A DNA stretch of 64,000 bases from Pseudomonas violetae (GTDB lineage: Bacteria; Pseudomonadota; Gammaproteobacteria; Pseudomonadales; Pseudomonadaceae). Location of the stretch: contig NZ_JAKNRW010000013.1 in NCBI RefSeq assembly GCF_023072615.1, forward strand, positions 59,142-123,141. The letters are read 5' to 3'. The translations under genes were made by a program, and so were the position numbers. Shown here piece after piece: positions 19,795 through 28,662 of this stretch (position 1 is the stretch's first letter; the number at the start of each line of letters is the position of its first letter). The notes beneath the pieces are model-generated. The model searched no databases. It saw nothing but the letters and a program-made list of their open reading frames with translations, and had not been told where the DNA came from.

Positions 19795-21078
19795 ATGTCC
19801 AGCCGCAACAGCAACATCCCTGAAGCCAAACGCACGGCAGAGCTCGAAGAGCTGCTGATCGATGCCGAGGCCGATGACGACGAGGTGCAGAACAGCCACC
19901 CGATCCTGCGCCGGCCCTGGCTGCTGTTGCTGGGCCTGATCCTGGTCGCATTGAACCTGCGTCCGGCGCTGGCGAGCATGGCGCCGATGCTCAGTGAGGT
20001 GTCGAAAAGCCTCGGGCTATCGGCAGCCCAGGCGGGTTTACTGACCACCTTGCCGGTGCTGTGCCTCGGCTTGTTCGCACCGCTGGCGCCGATTCTGGCG
20101 CGACGTTTCGGCGCCGAGCGGGTGGTGCTGGGCATTCTGCTGACCCTGGCGGGCGGCATCATCCTGCGCAGTTCATTTGGCGAAATCGGCCTGTTTGCCG
20201 GCAGCGTCCTGGGCGGTGCAAGTATCGGCGTGATCGGCGTATTGCTGCCCGGTATCGTCAAGCGTGACTTCGCCAAACACGCCGGCACCATGACCGGCGT
20301 CTACACCATGGCCCTGTGCCTGGGCGCGGCGATGGCCGCCGGCGCCACCGTGCCGCTGAGCGAGCATTTCGACCAGAGCTGGGCCATCGGCCTGGGCTTC
20401 TGGGTTATTCCTGCGTTGATCGCGGCGCTGTTCTGGCTGCCGCAAGTCGGCCATAAACATGGCGCGCACAATGTCGCCTACCGGGTTCGCGGTTTGCTGC
20501 GCGACCCACTGGCCTGGCAAGTGACCTTGTACATGGGCCTGCAATCGTCCCTGGCCTACATCGTGTTCGGCTGGCTGCCTTCGATCCTGATTGGTCGCGG
20601 CCTGACGCCGACCCAGGCGGGGCTGGTGCTGTCCGGTTCGGTCATTGTGCAGTTGGCCAGTTCGTTGGCGGCGCCCTGGCTCGCCACCCGTGGCAAAGAC
20701 CAACGCCTGGCCATCGTGATCGTCATGGCCTTGACCCTCGGCGGCCTGTTCGGCTGCCTGTATGCACCGATCGACGGCTTATGGGGCTGGGCGATTTTGC
20801 TTGGGTTGGGGCAGGGTGGTGCGTTCAGCCTGGCGCTGACCCTGATCGTGCTGCGCTCGCGAGACGCGCACGTGGCGGCGAACCTGTCGGGCATGGCCCA
20901 AGGCTTTGGCTACACCCTGGCATCCATGGGGCCATTGGCGGTGGGCATCGTGCATGACTGGACCGGCGGCTGGACGGCGGTCGGCTGGATTTTCGGCGTC
21001 ATAGGCCTGGGCGCGATCATTGCCGGACTGGGTGCCGGGCGATCGTTGTACGTTGGGGCGGTCAGCGAGAGGGTCTGA
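19795..21078 (+). CDS. MFS transporter, CynX/NimT family
   Basis: A protein of about 427 aa with 12 predicted membrane segments after a 40-residue acidic cytoplasmic N-terminus (ELEELLIDAEADDDEV). The family pattern is LLLGLILVALNLRPALASMA. Further segments include AGLLTTLPVLCLGLFAPLAP and VGIVHDWTGGWTAVGWIFGV. E. coli members handle cyanate (CynX) or export nitroimidazoles (NimT). The substrate here is unknown. An upstream ATG at 19771 overlaps the regulator's stop and would add eight residues. Its position behind the GntR gene suggests regulation by that protein. Confidence 0.87.
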   Translation: MSSRNSNIPEAKRTAELEELLIDAEADDDEVQNSHPILRRPWLLLLGLILVALNLRPALASMAPMLSEVSKSLGLSAAQAGLLTTLPVLCLGLFAPLAPILARRFGAERVVLGILLTLAGGIILRSSFGEIGLFAGSVLGGASIGVIGVLLPGIVKRDFAKHAGTMTGVYTMALCLGAAMAAGATVPLSEHFDQSWAIGLGFWVIPALIAALFWLPQVGHKHGAHNVAYRVRGLLRDPLAWQVTLYMGLQSSLAYIVFGWLPSILIGRGLTPTQAGLVLSGSVIVQLASSLAAPWLATRGKDQRLAIVIVMALTLGGLFGCLYAPIDGLWGWAILLGLGQGGAFSLALTLIVLRSRDAHVAANLSGMAQGFGYTLASMGPLAVGIVHDWTGGWTAVGWIFGVIGLGAIIAGLGAGRSLYVGAVSERV

Positions 21079-21729
21079 CTACAGGTACACCATATCCAGC
21101 GTCGCCGAGCCGTCGAGTTGGATGTCGGTGCTCAGGTCCAGCCCGGCGGTGGGCGCTATCACCGTTTCCAGGGTGACCTGGCTGGTCAGACGCTGGATGG
21201 CAATCGGCCCGGCGTTGCTCCCGGCCATGTCGGTGAACCCGAGGTAGCTTCTGGCGCCAATCGGAATGGAGCGGCTGTTCGATGCGCTCCACGCCTTGCC
21301 ACCTGTGGTGGAGTCGGTGCGATAGACCTGTGACAGCTCGTCCACCACCGTGTGCGCAGGATCGAAATGCAGCGCGTACAGGCCGATCTTGTTGGCACTT
21401 TGATCGTGGTTCAGGCCGTAGTAGATCTCGCTGTTGACGGTCGCCGAGCCGTCGCGATTGTCGTGCATCAGCAGGGCAAAACGCGCGGGGGCGATGCACT
21501 GGATGGTCAGTTCCAGGGTCTGGTCGCGCAGTCGTGTGGGCCTGTCGGCGTTGAGGTCGTGGCGGGAGATTTTGCCGAAGTCGACCAGGCCGCTGTTGGA
21601 CAGCAAGGGCGTGCAGGCGATAGGAGTGAGGGTGCCTTTGACGCTCAGGTCGGTGTTTGAGGCGGCGAGGGTGGCGGTTGGCAGTGCGAACAGCAGTACC
21701 GCGCAAAGGGTTGAACGATAAGTCTTCAA
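21079..21729 (-). CDS. DUF1120-type fimbrial subunit (copy of the tip protein C-terminal half)
   Basis: A 216-aa exported protein with a signal peptide (TLCAVLLFALPTATLAA). The mature part has the family pattern IACTPLLSNSGLVDFGK, a second Cys in LTIQCIAP, the MHDNRDGSA motif, and a C-terminal strand ending TLDMVYL. It is strikingly like residues 198-378 of the protein at 22507-23643, sharing SATVNSEIYYGL, YRTDSTTGGKAWS and SNAGP. It is the last gene of the fimbrial cluster. As a chaperone-usher subunit it would be exported, capped by the chaperone and built into the fibre. Confidence 0.85.
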   Translation of the reverse strand: MKTYRSTLCAVLLFALPTATLAASNTDLSVKGTLTPIACTPLLSNSGLVDFGKISRHDLNADRPTRLRDQTLELTIQCIAPARFALLMHDNRDGSATVNSEIYYGLNHDQSANKIGLYALHFDPAHTVVDELSQVYRTDSTTGGKAWSASNSRSIPIGARSYLGFTDMAGSNAGPIAIQRLTSQVTLETVIAPTAGLDLSTDIQLDGSATLDMVYL

Positions 21730-21804
21730 CGACAGATTCCTTTCGGGTGGAGGGTTGAACCTCTCGCGAGTTACTGGGCGAGAGGTTCAGTGCAAGGCCG
21801 GGTA

Positions 21805-22422
21805 TCAGTATTTGATTTCCAGCGTTGCCGAGCCGTTGATAGGCGCTTCAGCGGTCAGGTCCAGGGAGTCAGCCCTTGCTATGTAAGTACTGATTTGAAG
21901 ATCTGCGAGCAGCTCCTTGATCGCTATCGGAGTGGTGGGATCAGCAGGGGAGCCGAATGCGTTAATCGTGGTGGGGCGCATGTAGCTGGTCTGAACCCAG
22001 GTGTCGCCATTGTTTCTGGAGTTCAGGACGGTTGCAGGCACGTTGTCGGCGATCGCGTTCCTGATGAAACCTTGGAAGCCGCCCAGCTTCTGATCGCCAT
22101 TGATCTTGCCCAAGCCGAAGAGATCCCCGTCATGGCCGGTATTCGGTCTGTTATCGATCGGCTTCAACGTGTACAACGTCGCGGAGTCGCAAAGCACACG
22201 GAACTGCAACGTATGTCTGGCCAGGAGTGTTTCCGTGGTCTGTTTCAGGTCCTTGGCAGAAACCTTGCCGTGTTCGACGATCCCCCCATTGGACAGTTCT
22301 GGTACGCATGCCGCCGGCGTAATGAGGCCAGTGACTGTCAACTCAGTGGTCGAATTCGCCAGCGCATAAGGCGCAACGCCGATTAGCGCGGTGGCGGAGA
22401 GTATCGCGAGGTACTTTTTCAT
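21805..22422 (-). CDS. DUF1120-type fimbrial subunit
   Basis: A 205-aa exported protein with a signal peptide (MKKYLAILSATALIGVAPYALA). The family motifs are PAACVPELSNGGIVEHGK, the second Cys in FRVLCDSA, PIDNRPNTG, and a C-terminal strand ending ATLEIKY. It groups by pattern with the subunits at 27007 and 27693 more than with the tip-like pair. It lies between the two-domain protein and the last subunit, with gaps of about 80 bp on either side. Confidence 0.85.
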   Translation of the reverse strand: MKKYLAILSATALIGVAPYALANSTTELTVTGLITPAACVPELSNGGIVEHGKVSAKDLKQTTETLLARHTLQFRVLCDSATLYTLKPIDNRPNTGHDGDLFGLGKINGDQKLGGFQGFIRNAIADNVPATVLNSRNNGDTWVQTSYMRPTTINAFGSPADPTTPIAIKELLADLQISTYIARADSLDLTAEAPINGSATLEIKY

Positions 22423-22506
22423 CGTTGTTTCTCACTTTTTGTGGTTGTTCCCGTCTCTTGCCGGTGGCCCAAATGCGCCCAGGCTTTGACGGGATCGGGT
22501 TGGGTG

Positions 22507-23643
22507 TTACAGGTAAATGATCTCGATCGTCCCTGCGCCATCGAGGTCGATGGCGCTGCTCAGATCGAGGTTGTTGGTCGGGGCGATGACGGCTTGCACC
22601 GTTACCCGAGTGCTGAGTGTCTGGATCAGCACCGGGCCGGCGTTGCTGCCGGCGCTGTCGGTAAACGCCAGGTAACTGGTCTTGCCGATGGGAATCGGGT
22701 TGGAGTTGCTGGAACTCCAGGCTTTGCCGCCGGTGGTGGAGTCGGTTCGATAGAGCCTGGGGTAACGGTCGGCGCTGGCGTCGTTGGGGTCGACGTTCAG
22801 CGAGTACAGGCCAATTTTGTTGTCGCGGCGGTCTTTGCCCAGGCCGTAGTAAATCTCGCTGTTCACGGTCGCCGAGCCCAGGCGGTTGTCGTGCATGACC
22901 AGGGCAAATGGCGTCGGCGCGTCGCAGCCAACGGTGAGGGTCAATGACTTGGGGGGCAGGCGAGTGCTTTTGTCGGCGCTCAGGTCGTTTTTTGTCAGCG
23001 TGCCGAAGTCGACCAGGCCGCCATTGGACAGCGTCGGCTCACAGGCCGCCGGGGCAAACCGGGCGCGCAGGGTTGCCTCGCGGGTGAGCCCCGGCGCGAT
23101 GGCGTCGAATACCCCGGTGGTTTCCCAGGTGAGCGCGTCACGCAGCTGCATCCCTTGTTCCTGAACCCACGCAGTGACCTCAAGTTGCGCGGAAAAAGTG
23201 CGTCCTTGGGACGGCGCTCCCGCCTGCACCGCCACCACCCCGTGACCCGGACGCCAGGTGAGTGTCGAGGCGGTTTGCGTCGGCGGTTGTCCTGGTGCGG
23301 CAATCAAACCGATATCGACTGAATGACCGTCGAGCACCGCATCGCGGATGCGTATCTGATAGCTGCCGCGATCGGCAAAGTGGAAACGTTCGGCCGTCGC
23401 CGCCATGGCCCGGTAAAACAGGCTGACGTCGGTGGGCTGCGAGCAGCTCAGGTTGAGGCTCAGGTTACGCACCCCGAGGTTGCGCTCCGGGGCGCCGTCG
23501 GGTCGTATCGCCCGGTTCATCAGCCCGTAGTCGAGTACGGGCTGGCTCAAATTGAGCTGACACTCATCGGCCACGGCGAGCGACGTAAATGCGCAAGACA
23601 CCAAGGGGGCGAGGATCAGCAGTAAGCGTGACAGGTTCATCAA
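22507..23643 (-). CDS. Two-domain fimbrial tip/adhesin-like protein (DUF1120 C-terminal half)
   Basis: A 378-aa exported protein with a signal peptide (LLLILAPLVSCAFTSLAVA). Residues 25-190 form an N-terminal domain with its own Cys pair (DECQLNLSQ, LSLNLSCSQP). Residues 198-378 form a DUF1120-like domain (PAACEPTLSNGGLVDFGT, TVGCDAP, MHDNRLGSA, ending TIEIIYL). Tip adhesins of chaperone-usher fibres usually pair a receptor-binding domain with a pilin domain, and this layout fits. The gene follows the usher by only seven bases, as tip adhesins often do. Binding specificity is unknown. Confidence 0.82.
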   Translation of the reverse strand: MMNLSRLLLILAPLVSCAFTSLAVADECQLNLSQPVLDYGLMNRAIRPDGAPERNLGVRNLSLNLSCSQPTDVSLFYRAMAATAERFHFADRGSYQIRIRDAVLDGHSVDIGLIAAPGQPPTQTASTLTWRPGHGVVAVQAGAPSQGRTFSAQLEVTAWVQEQGMQLRDALTWETTGVFDAIAPGLTREATLRARFAPAACEPTLSNGGLVDFGTLTKNDLSADKSTRLPPKSLTLTVGCDAPTPFALVMHDNRLGSATVNSEIYYGLGKDRRDNKIGLYSLNVDPNDASADRYPRLYRTDSTTGGKAWSSSNSNPIPIGKTSYLAFTDSAGSNAGPVLIQTLSTRVTVQAVIAPTNNLDLSSAIDLDGAGTIEIIYL

Positions 23644-23650
23644 GTCATCC

Positions 23651-26137
23651 TCAGAGTGCCCGGCACTGGGCGGGGGCCATTTCGTAATAGGCGTTGGGGT
23701 CGGCGTCCGCCGGCAGTTCGAAACTCAGCGCGCAACGTTCCAGCCCCGGTGCGGTGATCCACAGCGCGCGACGGTCGAGGGCGTTGGGCACAAATACCAG
23801 GCCGTTGTCCTGCACCAGGGTCACGAACTCGCCCTCTGCCGTCGTCACGGAGGCGCCGCGCGGTAGCGGTGCGCCGTTGGCCATCGTGGCCTTGAGCAGG
23901 ACGCGGCGGGTCAGGCTGATGCCGAATTCGACGGTGTCGACAGCGCCGCGACCGGCCGAAATCACGGCCAGGCCGTTGTGGATATCGGCGTTGCGCGGCA
24001 GGGTTTTGGTGTCGACTTCCACCGGGCTGCGGCCGTAAGCCGCGACCTGCGGGATCACCGCCTGGCCTTGCCAGTCGGTCCATACCGGGCCGCTGGGCGT
24101 CGACACCTTGATGGCGCCCATATCGCCCAACGACAGCAGGGCGAAGGTGTCGCTCACCGGGTAAGGCGACAGGGTCATGCCACCACTGTGCAGCACCGCC
24201 GCACCACGGGCGCTCGCCTGATAACTGGAGCGGTCGGCGTCGGCGCGGGTGTAGTTGAAATCCAGCTGGGTGTAGCGTGGCAGCAGTGAAACGCCGACCG
24301 TGGACTGCACTTGTTTGTCACGGGTGTCGTGCTCGACGCCGACCCGGTAACCGAACTGATCGTTGACCCGCTCACTCAAGCCCACGCCACTGCGGTATTC
24401 GCCGTCGGAACTGCGCACCCAGGTGCGCGCCCGGCGGTTCTCACCCAAGGGAATACTGAGGTTCAGGTAGACACTGTCGTCACTGCGGTTGGCGCCGCTG
24501 AGCTGCCATTCGGCGGTCGCCGATACCGATACGCCAGCGATGCTGGTGCCCCAGGAGGTGATGGCACGGCTGCTGCTTTGGCCGTCGAAGGAACTGGAGC
24601 GGCTGAAACCGCTGCTGAAGGCTCCGAGCCACGGGTGCGACCAGGACAAGCCCGCGCTCTGCTGATCGCGATACCCGGACTTGCTGTTGTCGCCGGTGTG
24701 GGCGAAAACCGCATCTTCCAGCTCACGGTAACCAAGGGTGCGATAGGAACTGCCGGCGTTGAGTGCCCACTGGTCATTCAAACGGTGCGACACGCTGAGG
24801 TCCGCCTGCAGTCCCTGGCTGGCTTGTCTGCCACTGGCGTCAGCGCCGGTCAGCGTGGCCTGAACCTGGGTGAACGGCGAGGGCAGCAGGCCGACACTGG
24901 CCCCTGCCGCACGATAATCGGCGGCGCCGGTCAGGCCGCCGCTCAACAACACTTGCGGGGTGAGCGCGCCGCTCCAGCCGCCGCTGATCACCCAGGGATC
25001 GCTGCCCTCGGTGCCACTCACACTGCGCACCTGACCGGCCGCCAGCGAGTAACCCGGTGCGGGCAGGCCGATGCCGAGCATGGCCGCAGGCACGGTGAAA
25101 CGGCGCTCGCTGCCGTCGGCCTCTTTGACCGTGACTTCCACGTCAGAACGGGTGTTCAGGCGGCGCACGTTGTTGAGTGCAAAAGGACCGGCCGGCACCA
25201 CCGTGGAATGGATCAGCGAACCGTTCTGGCGCACTTCCACCTGGGCCTGACTGTTGGCGATCCCTTCGATCACGGCGCCCTGGGATTCAACCTGCAAGGC
25301 CTGTTCGTTGAGCACTTGCAGGCCGGTGATCTGCGCGCCGGCCAGCACCGGGTTGTAGAGGTTGATCTGGCCCGCCTGCAGGACCATTTCCTGGCTGGCG
25401 AAGGTGCGTTGGGCGTAGGCCGCGATATGCGTAGTACGGGAAACATCGTCTTGCCAGGTTTGCACCTGGCGACTGCGCACGATCCAGTCCCCGGCATTAA
25501 ATCCGAGTTCAGTATTGGCTGACGCGTAGCGACTCGACTGGTCGCCGTACTGGCTCTGCGAGCCGGTAATGTCGTAGTTGATCAGGCCGGCAATGCCGCC
25601 GGTTTGATACCCGGAAAAGTCCCGGGCAGCCGGACGAATCGCGTCGGTGGGCACGATCAGCGACAGGGCGAGGTTCGCCGGATCCGTTTCGATGATGGTT
25701 TGCGGCGACGTGCCAAGAAAGTCGTGACAGCGACCATCGTCCAGAAACGCTGCGGGCACGTTCAGGTTGGCGGCATCTAGCAGGACGCGATCGAAACACA
25801 GTGCCCCTGCGTCATTGAAGGCAACGTCGACCCGGCCCTGCCGCTGGCCGTTGACGGTGAGCGTAACGGGGTGCCTGCCCGCCGTGAACTGCGGCGCCTG
25901 CATCAGCAATGTCGCCAACGCCGGATCGATGCCGCGCTGCAGCAACGTGTCCTTGTCGAACGACACCGCCAGCGATTCAGCGCCTTGCGCATCGAGCGCC
26001 ACCGGTACCATCAGCGCTTGAGTCAACAATAGCGCCACCCGCGCGTACCATCGCAACACGTGCGCACGAGCGCTGGCACGAATCGCGGGCATGGCTTCGC
26101 CATCACGGTAATTCAATACGGTGTTCATCGGGCTCAC
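23651..26137 (-). CDS. Fimbrial outer-membrane usher
   Basis: This 828-aa FimD/PapC-type usher receives chaperone-subunit complexes and secretes the fibre. A long N-terminal leader ends near VALDAQGAES. The N-terminal domain (VSFDKDTLLQRGIDPALATL) is followed by the barrel (INYDITGSQSQYGDQSSRYA), a mid-region plug (SQAQVEVRQNGSLIHSTVVP) and the C-terminal domain with Cys pair LERCALSFELP and PAQCRAL. The annotated start is GTG at 26137; ATG at 26128 is an alternative. The 128-bp gap to the chaperone shows nothing clear. Confidence 0.93.
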   Translation of the reverse strand: MSPMNTVLNYRDGEAMPAIRASARAHVLRWYARVALLLTQALMVPVALDAQGAESLAVSFDKDTLLQRGIDPALATLLMQAPQFTAGRHPVTLTVNGQRQGRVDVAFNDAGALCFDRVLLDAANLNVPAAFLDDGRCHDFLGTSPQTIIETDPANLALSLIVPTDAIRPAARDFSGYQTGGIAGLINYDITGSQSQYGDQSSRYASANTELGFNAGDWIVRSRQVQTWQDDVSRTTHIAAYAQRTFASQEMVLQAGQINLYNPVLAGAQITGLQVLNEQALQVESQGAVIEGIANSQAQVEVRQNGSLIHSTVVPAGPFALNNVRRLNTRSDVEVTVKEADGSERRFTVPAAMLGIGLPAPGYSLAAGQVRSVSGTEGSDPWVISGGWSGALTPQVLLSGGLTGAADYRAAGASVGLLPSPFTQVQATLTGADASGRQASQGLQADLSVSHRLNDQWALNAGSSYRTLGYRELEDAVFAHTGDNSKSGYRDQQSAGLSWSHPWLGAFSSGFSRSSSFDGQSSSRAITSWGTSIAGVSVSATAEWQLSGANRSDDSVYLNLSIPLGENRRARTWVRSSDGEYRSGVGLSERVNDQFGYRVGVEHDTRDKQVQSTVGVSLLPRYTQLDFNYTRADADRSSYQASARGAAVLHSGGMTLSPYPVSDTFALLSLGDMGAIKVSTPSGPVWTDWQGQAVIPQVAAYGRSPVEVDTKTLPRNADIHNGLAVISAGRGAVDTVEFGISLTRRVLLKATMANGAPLPRGASVTTAEGEFVTLVQDNGLVFVPNALDRRALWITAPGLERCALSFELPADADPNAYYEMAPAQCRAL

Positions 26138-26265
26138 TTGGGTTAATCCGGCGTGCCGGCCTGCTGTACCAGGGCCTCAATCACGCTCGTGGCGAAGGAC
26201 TGGACCATCGCCTTTGTACGAAGGCGCTCGCGGTTCCTTTGCGGCGCTGTGGGATGACGATGGGT

Positions 26266-26982
26266 TCAGGATTTGACGGGCGCCTCGTAATGCGGCACCG
26301 CAAAGCCGTAGACGGTCGCCGGTTGAAAGCGCACTTGGGTCGCGCTGCCGTCAGGCGCCTTGATACTGATATGTTCGCCAGGCAGTAGATAGGTTTTGGG
26401 CAGCATGGCGTTGCCTGCCGACGGCAGCAATTGCACTTCCTGGCCCATTCGGACCACATACGGCGTGTCATTGCGCACGGTCAGTTGCCCGTCTTTGAGC
26501 GACCATTGCAGGTCGGTCCACGGCGTTCGATTGGGGGCCAAACCCTTGGGGTGCAGAATCACCGGCAAGTTCTGGCGCACCGTCACGCCCACTCGGGCTT
26601 GCCCGGCTTCGGCGGCGGGTTTGCCCTGGGGGATGCCTTCGAAGATCACCCGTTTCAAACGCTGGGTGAGCAAGGGCTTCTCCGACTGGAGAATGAAGCG
26701 CACCAGTTGCGCCTCGCCCGCTTCGACCCGCGCCAGTGGTGGCGTGATGATCAGCAGGGACTCGTTGTCCTCGGCGATATTTTCCAGGGTGACGTGCAGC
26801 AGTGCGAGGTTGGCATCCGTGTTGGTCACGGACACCGACGCTTCACCGTCAGCCTCGTTGACGATCACCACGGAAGTATCGGGCACCATGCCGTCGGCCT
26901 GGACTTGTGCGCTCAGCAAAAGGGCGAGCGCGCCGATGCTCGACTGCAGCAAACGGCTGGGAAATCCTGAAAACATCTGCAT
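26266..26982 (-). CDS. Periplasmic fimbrial chaperone (PapD family)
   Basis: A 238-aa protein with a signal peptide (LLQSSIGALALLLSAQVQA). It has the two-domain immunoglobulin fold of PapD chaperones. The strand-donating segment is QRLKRVIFEGIPQ and the hinge region is VRQNLPVILHPKGL. The C-terminal domain carries NDTPYVVRMGQEV and LLPGEHISI. It caps DUF1120 subunits until the usher takes them. It sits between the second subunit gene and the usher, with 24 bp to the upstream gene. Confidence 0.92.
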   Translation of the reverse strand: MQMFSGFPSRLLQSSIGALALLLSAQVQADGMVPDTSVVIVNEADGEASVSVTNTDANLALLHVTLENIAEDNESLLIITPPLARVEAGEAQLVRFILQSEKPLLTQRLKRVIFEGIPQGKPAAEAGQARVGVTVRQNLPVILHPKGLAPNRTPWTDLQWSLKDGQLTVRNDTPYVVRMGQEVQLLPSAGNAMLPKTYLLPGEHISIKAPDGSATQVRFQPATVYGFAVPHYEAPVKS

Positions 26983-27006
26983 GACGTTTCTCGTGTGAGT
27001 GGCTAT

Positions 27007-27627
27007 TCAGTAATTGAGTTGCACGGTGACGTGACCGTCGATGGGGACTTCGTCGGTCAGCGTCAGGTCGTTTGCGCGCACTATGGTGGTAAACGCGGTG
27101 AGCCGCGCGGTCAGTTTTTTGATGGCGATCGGGGTGCTCAAGTCGTTCAACGCTGCAAAGGCGGTGAGGCCGGCATGTCCCAGGTAGGAAGACACTCGCC
27201 AGCTGGCGCCGTCGTTGAGCGAGATGATGGTCTTCACCGCCTCCCCATCGGCAACGGTGTCGAACAGACCCAGCGCCACGCTGCCCAGGTTCTGGTCCTC
27301 GTTGATGACACCCAGCCCGTGACTGTTGGGGTGGATGGCGGAAGAGCCTGGGCGGTTATCGATCGTCGTCAGGGTGAATGGCGTGGCGGCCTCGCAAATC
27401 ACCTCCAGGTACAGCGTGCCGTTTTCCAGGGCAGTGGGCTGGTCCGGTTTGAGGTCCTTGACCGTCAGTTTGCCGTGGTGGACGGTGCCGCCATCGGACA
27501 GGCTGGGTGTGCAGGCGCTGGGGGTGATCATGCCGGTGACACTGAGCTGGGTGCTGCTGACCGCCAGCGCTGCAGGGGCGCCCAGAATCAGCAGCGGGGC
27601 CAATAGAGCGATTGAACATCTGTCCAT
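27007..27627 (-). CDS. DUF1120-type fimbrial subunit
   Basis: A 206-aa exported protein with a signal peptide (SIALLAPLLILGAPAALA). Motifs are PSACTPSLSDGGTVHHGK, the second Cys in LEVICEAA, TIDNRPGSS and a C-terminal strand TVQLNY. It is the second gene of the operon, 65 bp from the first subunit, just before the chaperone. It is likely a structural or adaptor pilin; relative abundance cannot be judged from sequence. Confidence 0.85.
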   Translation of the reverse strand: MDRCSIALLAPLLILGAPAALAVSSTQLSVTGMITPSACTPSLSDGGTVHHGKLTVKDLKPDQPTALENGTLYLEVICEAATPFTLTTIDNRPGSSAIHPNSHGLGVINEDQNLGSVALGLFDTVADGEAVKTIISLNDGASWRVSSYLGHAGLTAFAALNDLSTPIAIKKLTARLTAFTTIVRANDLTLTDEVPIDGHVTVQLNY

Positions 27628-27692
27628 GACGGGTCGTCCTTGGAGTGAGCGGGCAGTGCCTGTGGCAGGCGCTGCCCGATGGATATGGAGAT

Positions 27693-28322
27693 TTACAGGT
27701 ATTTCACTTCGAGGGTTGCAGCGCCGTCGATTGACTCCTCGTCGGTCAGGGTCAGGCCGTCAGCACGGGCAATAAACGCATTTATTTCCATGTCCATTAC
27801 CAACGTTTTGATCAGCACCGGAGCCCAGTCGCCGCTGGCGTTGTTGCCCGCGGAGGCCCAGCTGCCAGGATCTATCGGGATGCCCTCGGTGCGTTTCCAC
27901 GTTTTGCCCTCATCGAACGAAACCAGGGCGTTGCTCGGGCCACTTTCGGTAATGGCGCGGGAGTAAGCAACTGTGAAACCGCCGAGTTTTTCGCCTGCGT
28001 CGGTCTTGCCCAGGCCGTACACCTCAGGGGCGAACGCGGAATAGGCGCGATTGTCTATGAGGTTTAGTGCAAACGTTGTAGGACCGTCACACCCCACACT
28101 CACTTGCATATATTTCATGCCCAGATGGGTTGTGCTGGTTTGCTTGAGATCGCTGACGGAGCGTTTGCCGAAATCGACGGTTCCATTATCGGAAAGACTT
28201 GGGAGGCAAGCTGCTGGAGTGATTTTGCCCGTCACCGTCAGGTCAGTGCTGGATGCCGCAAACGCCGACGATGCGCCGGTCAACAGTAGTGCAGCGGTCA
28301 GAAGGGATATACGAGTGTTCAT
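27693..28322 (-). CDS. DUF1120-type fimbrial subunit, first gene of the cluster (probable major pilin)
   Basis: A 209-aa exported protein with a signal peptide (MNTRISLLTAALLLTGASSA). Motifs are PAACLPSLSDNGTVDFGK, the second Cys in QVSVGCDGP, LIDNRAYSA and a C-terminal strand ATLEVKYL. The open frame runs 63 codons further, but the Met at 28322 starts the signal peptide. In chaperone-usher clusters the first gene is often the major pilin, so this is my inference for its role. The promoter should lie in the 340-bp gap shared with the response regulator gene. Confidence 0.85.
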   Translation of the reverse strand: MNTRISLLTAALLLTGASSAFAASSTDLTVTGKITPAACLPSLSDNGTVDFGKRSVSDLKQTSTTHLGMKYMQVSVGCDGPTTFALNLIDNRAYSAFAPEVYGLGKTDAGEKLGGFTVAYSRAITESGPSNALVSFDEGKTWKRTEGIPIDPGSWASAGNNASGDWAPVLIKTLVMDMEINAFIARADGLTLTDEESIDGAATLEVKYL

Positions 28323-28662
28323 GTGGAACGCTACCTCAACGAATGATTGATGGGCTTTGCCCCGTGGGGGTGGGCGCAATTTATCGATGGGGGTAGCCGG
28401 GTGAAATGCAACTAATACGAAAAACAGCTGAGAAAATGGATGAAAAAGAGCTTTCGTCGTTAATTCGGCATTGTCTGTAGTCCTTTTTCCTGTCGGGTGT
28501 AGGTCATTCACGTAGGAGATTTTTTTCTTTTTTGTAGGAGAAAAGTAAGAGCCCTGAAAGTGTTGAATATCGCGGGTTTGTGTGGAATTTGAGGTCTTGT
28601 AGTGGCGCTATGACAGCGCTATTTTTTGCTCATTCCAGCCATCACCCAGGATAAATCCTACA
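28323..28662. promoter_or_regulatory. Divergent control region of the fimbrial cluster and response regulator
   Basis: This AT-richer gap holds four same-direction copies of a TGTAG(GA) box: TGTAG at 28476, TGTAGG at 28498, CGTAGGA at 28511 and TGTAGGA at 28533. Start-to-start spacing is 22, 13 and 22 bp. An inverted copy (CCTACA) lies at 28657, inside AGGAT-AA-ATCCT at 28648-28659 just before the regulator's ATG. BvgA/EvgA-type regulators bind half-sites of this look, so these are candidate sites for the adjacent regulator. Confidence 0.5.

Noticed and set aside
24311..25522. 403-codon open frame opposite the usher gene
   Set aside because: Its composition is Gly/Ala/His/Arg-biased like other antisense frames here, and the usher has all family features.
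28323..28511. 63-codon N-terminal extension of the first fimbrial subunit
   Set aside because: The signal peptide starts exactly at the internal Met (28322), and the extension covers the likely promoter.
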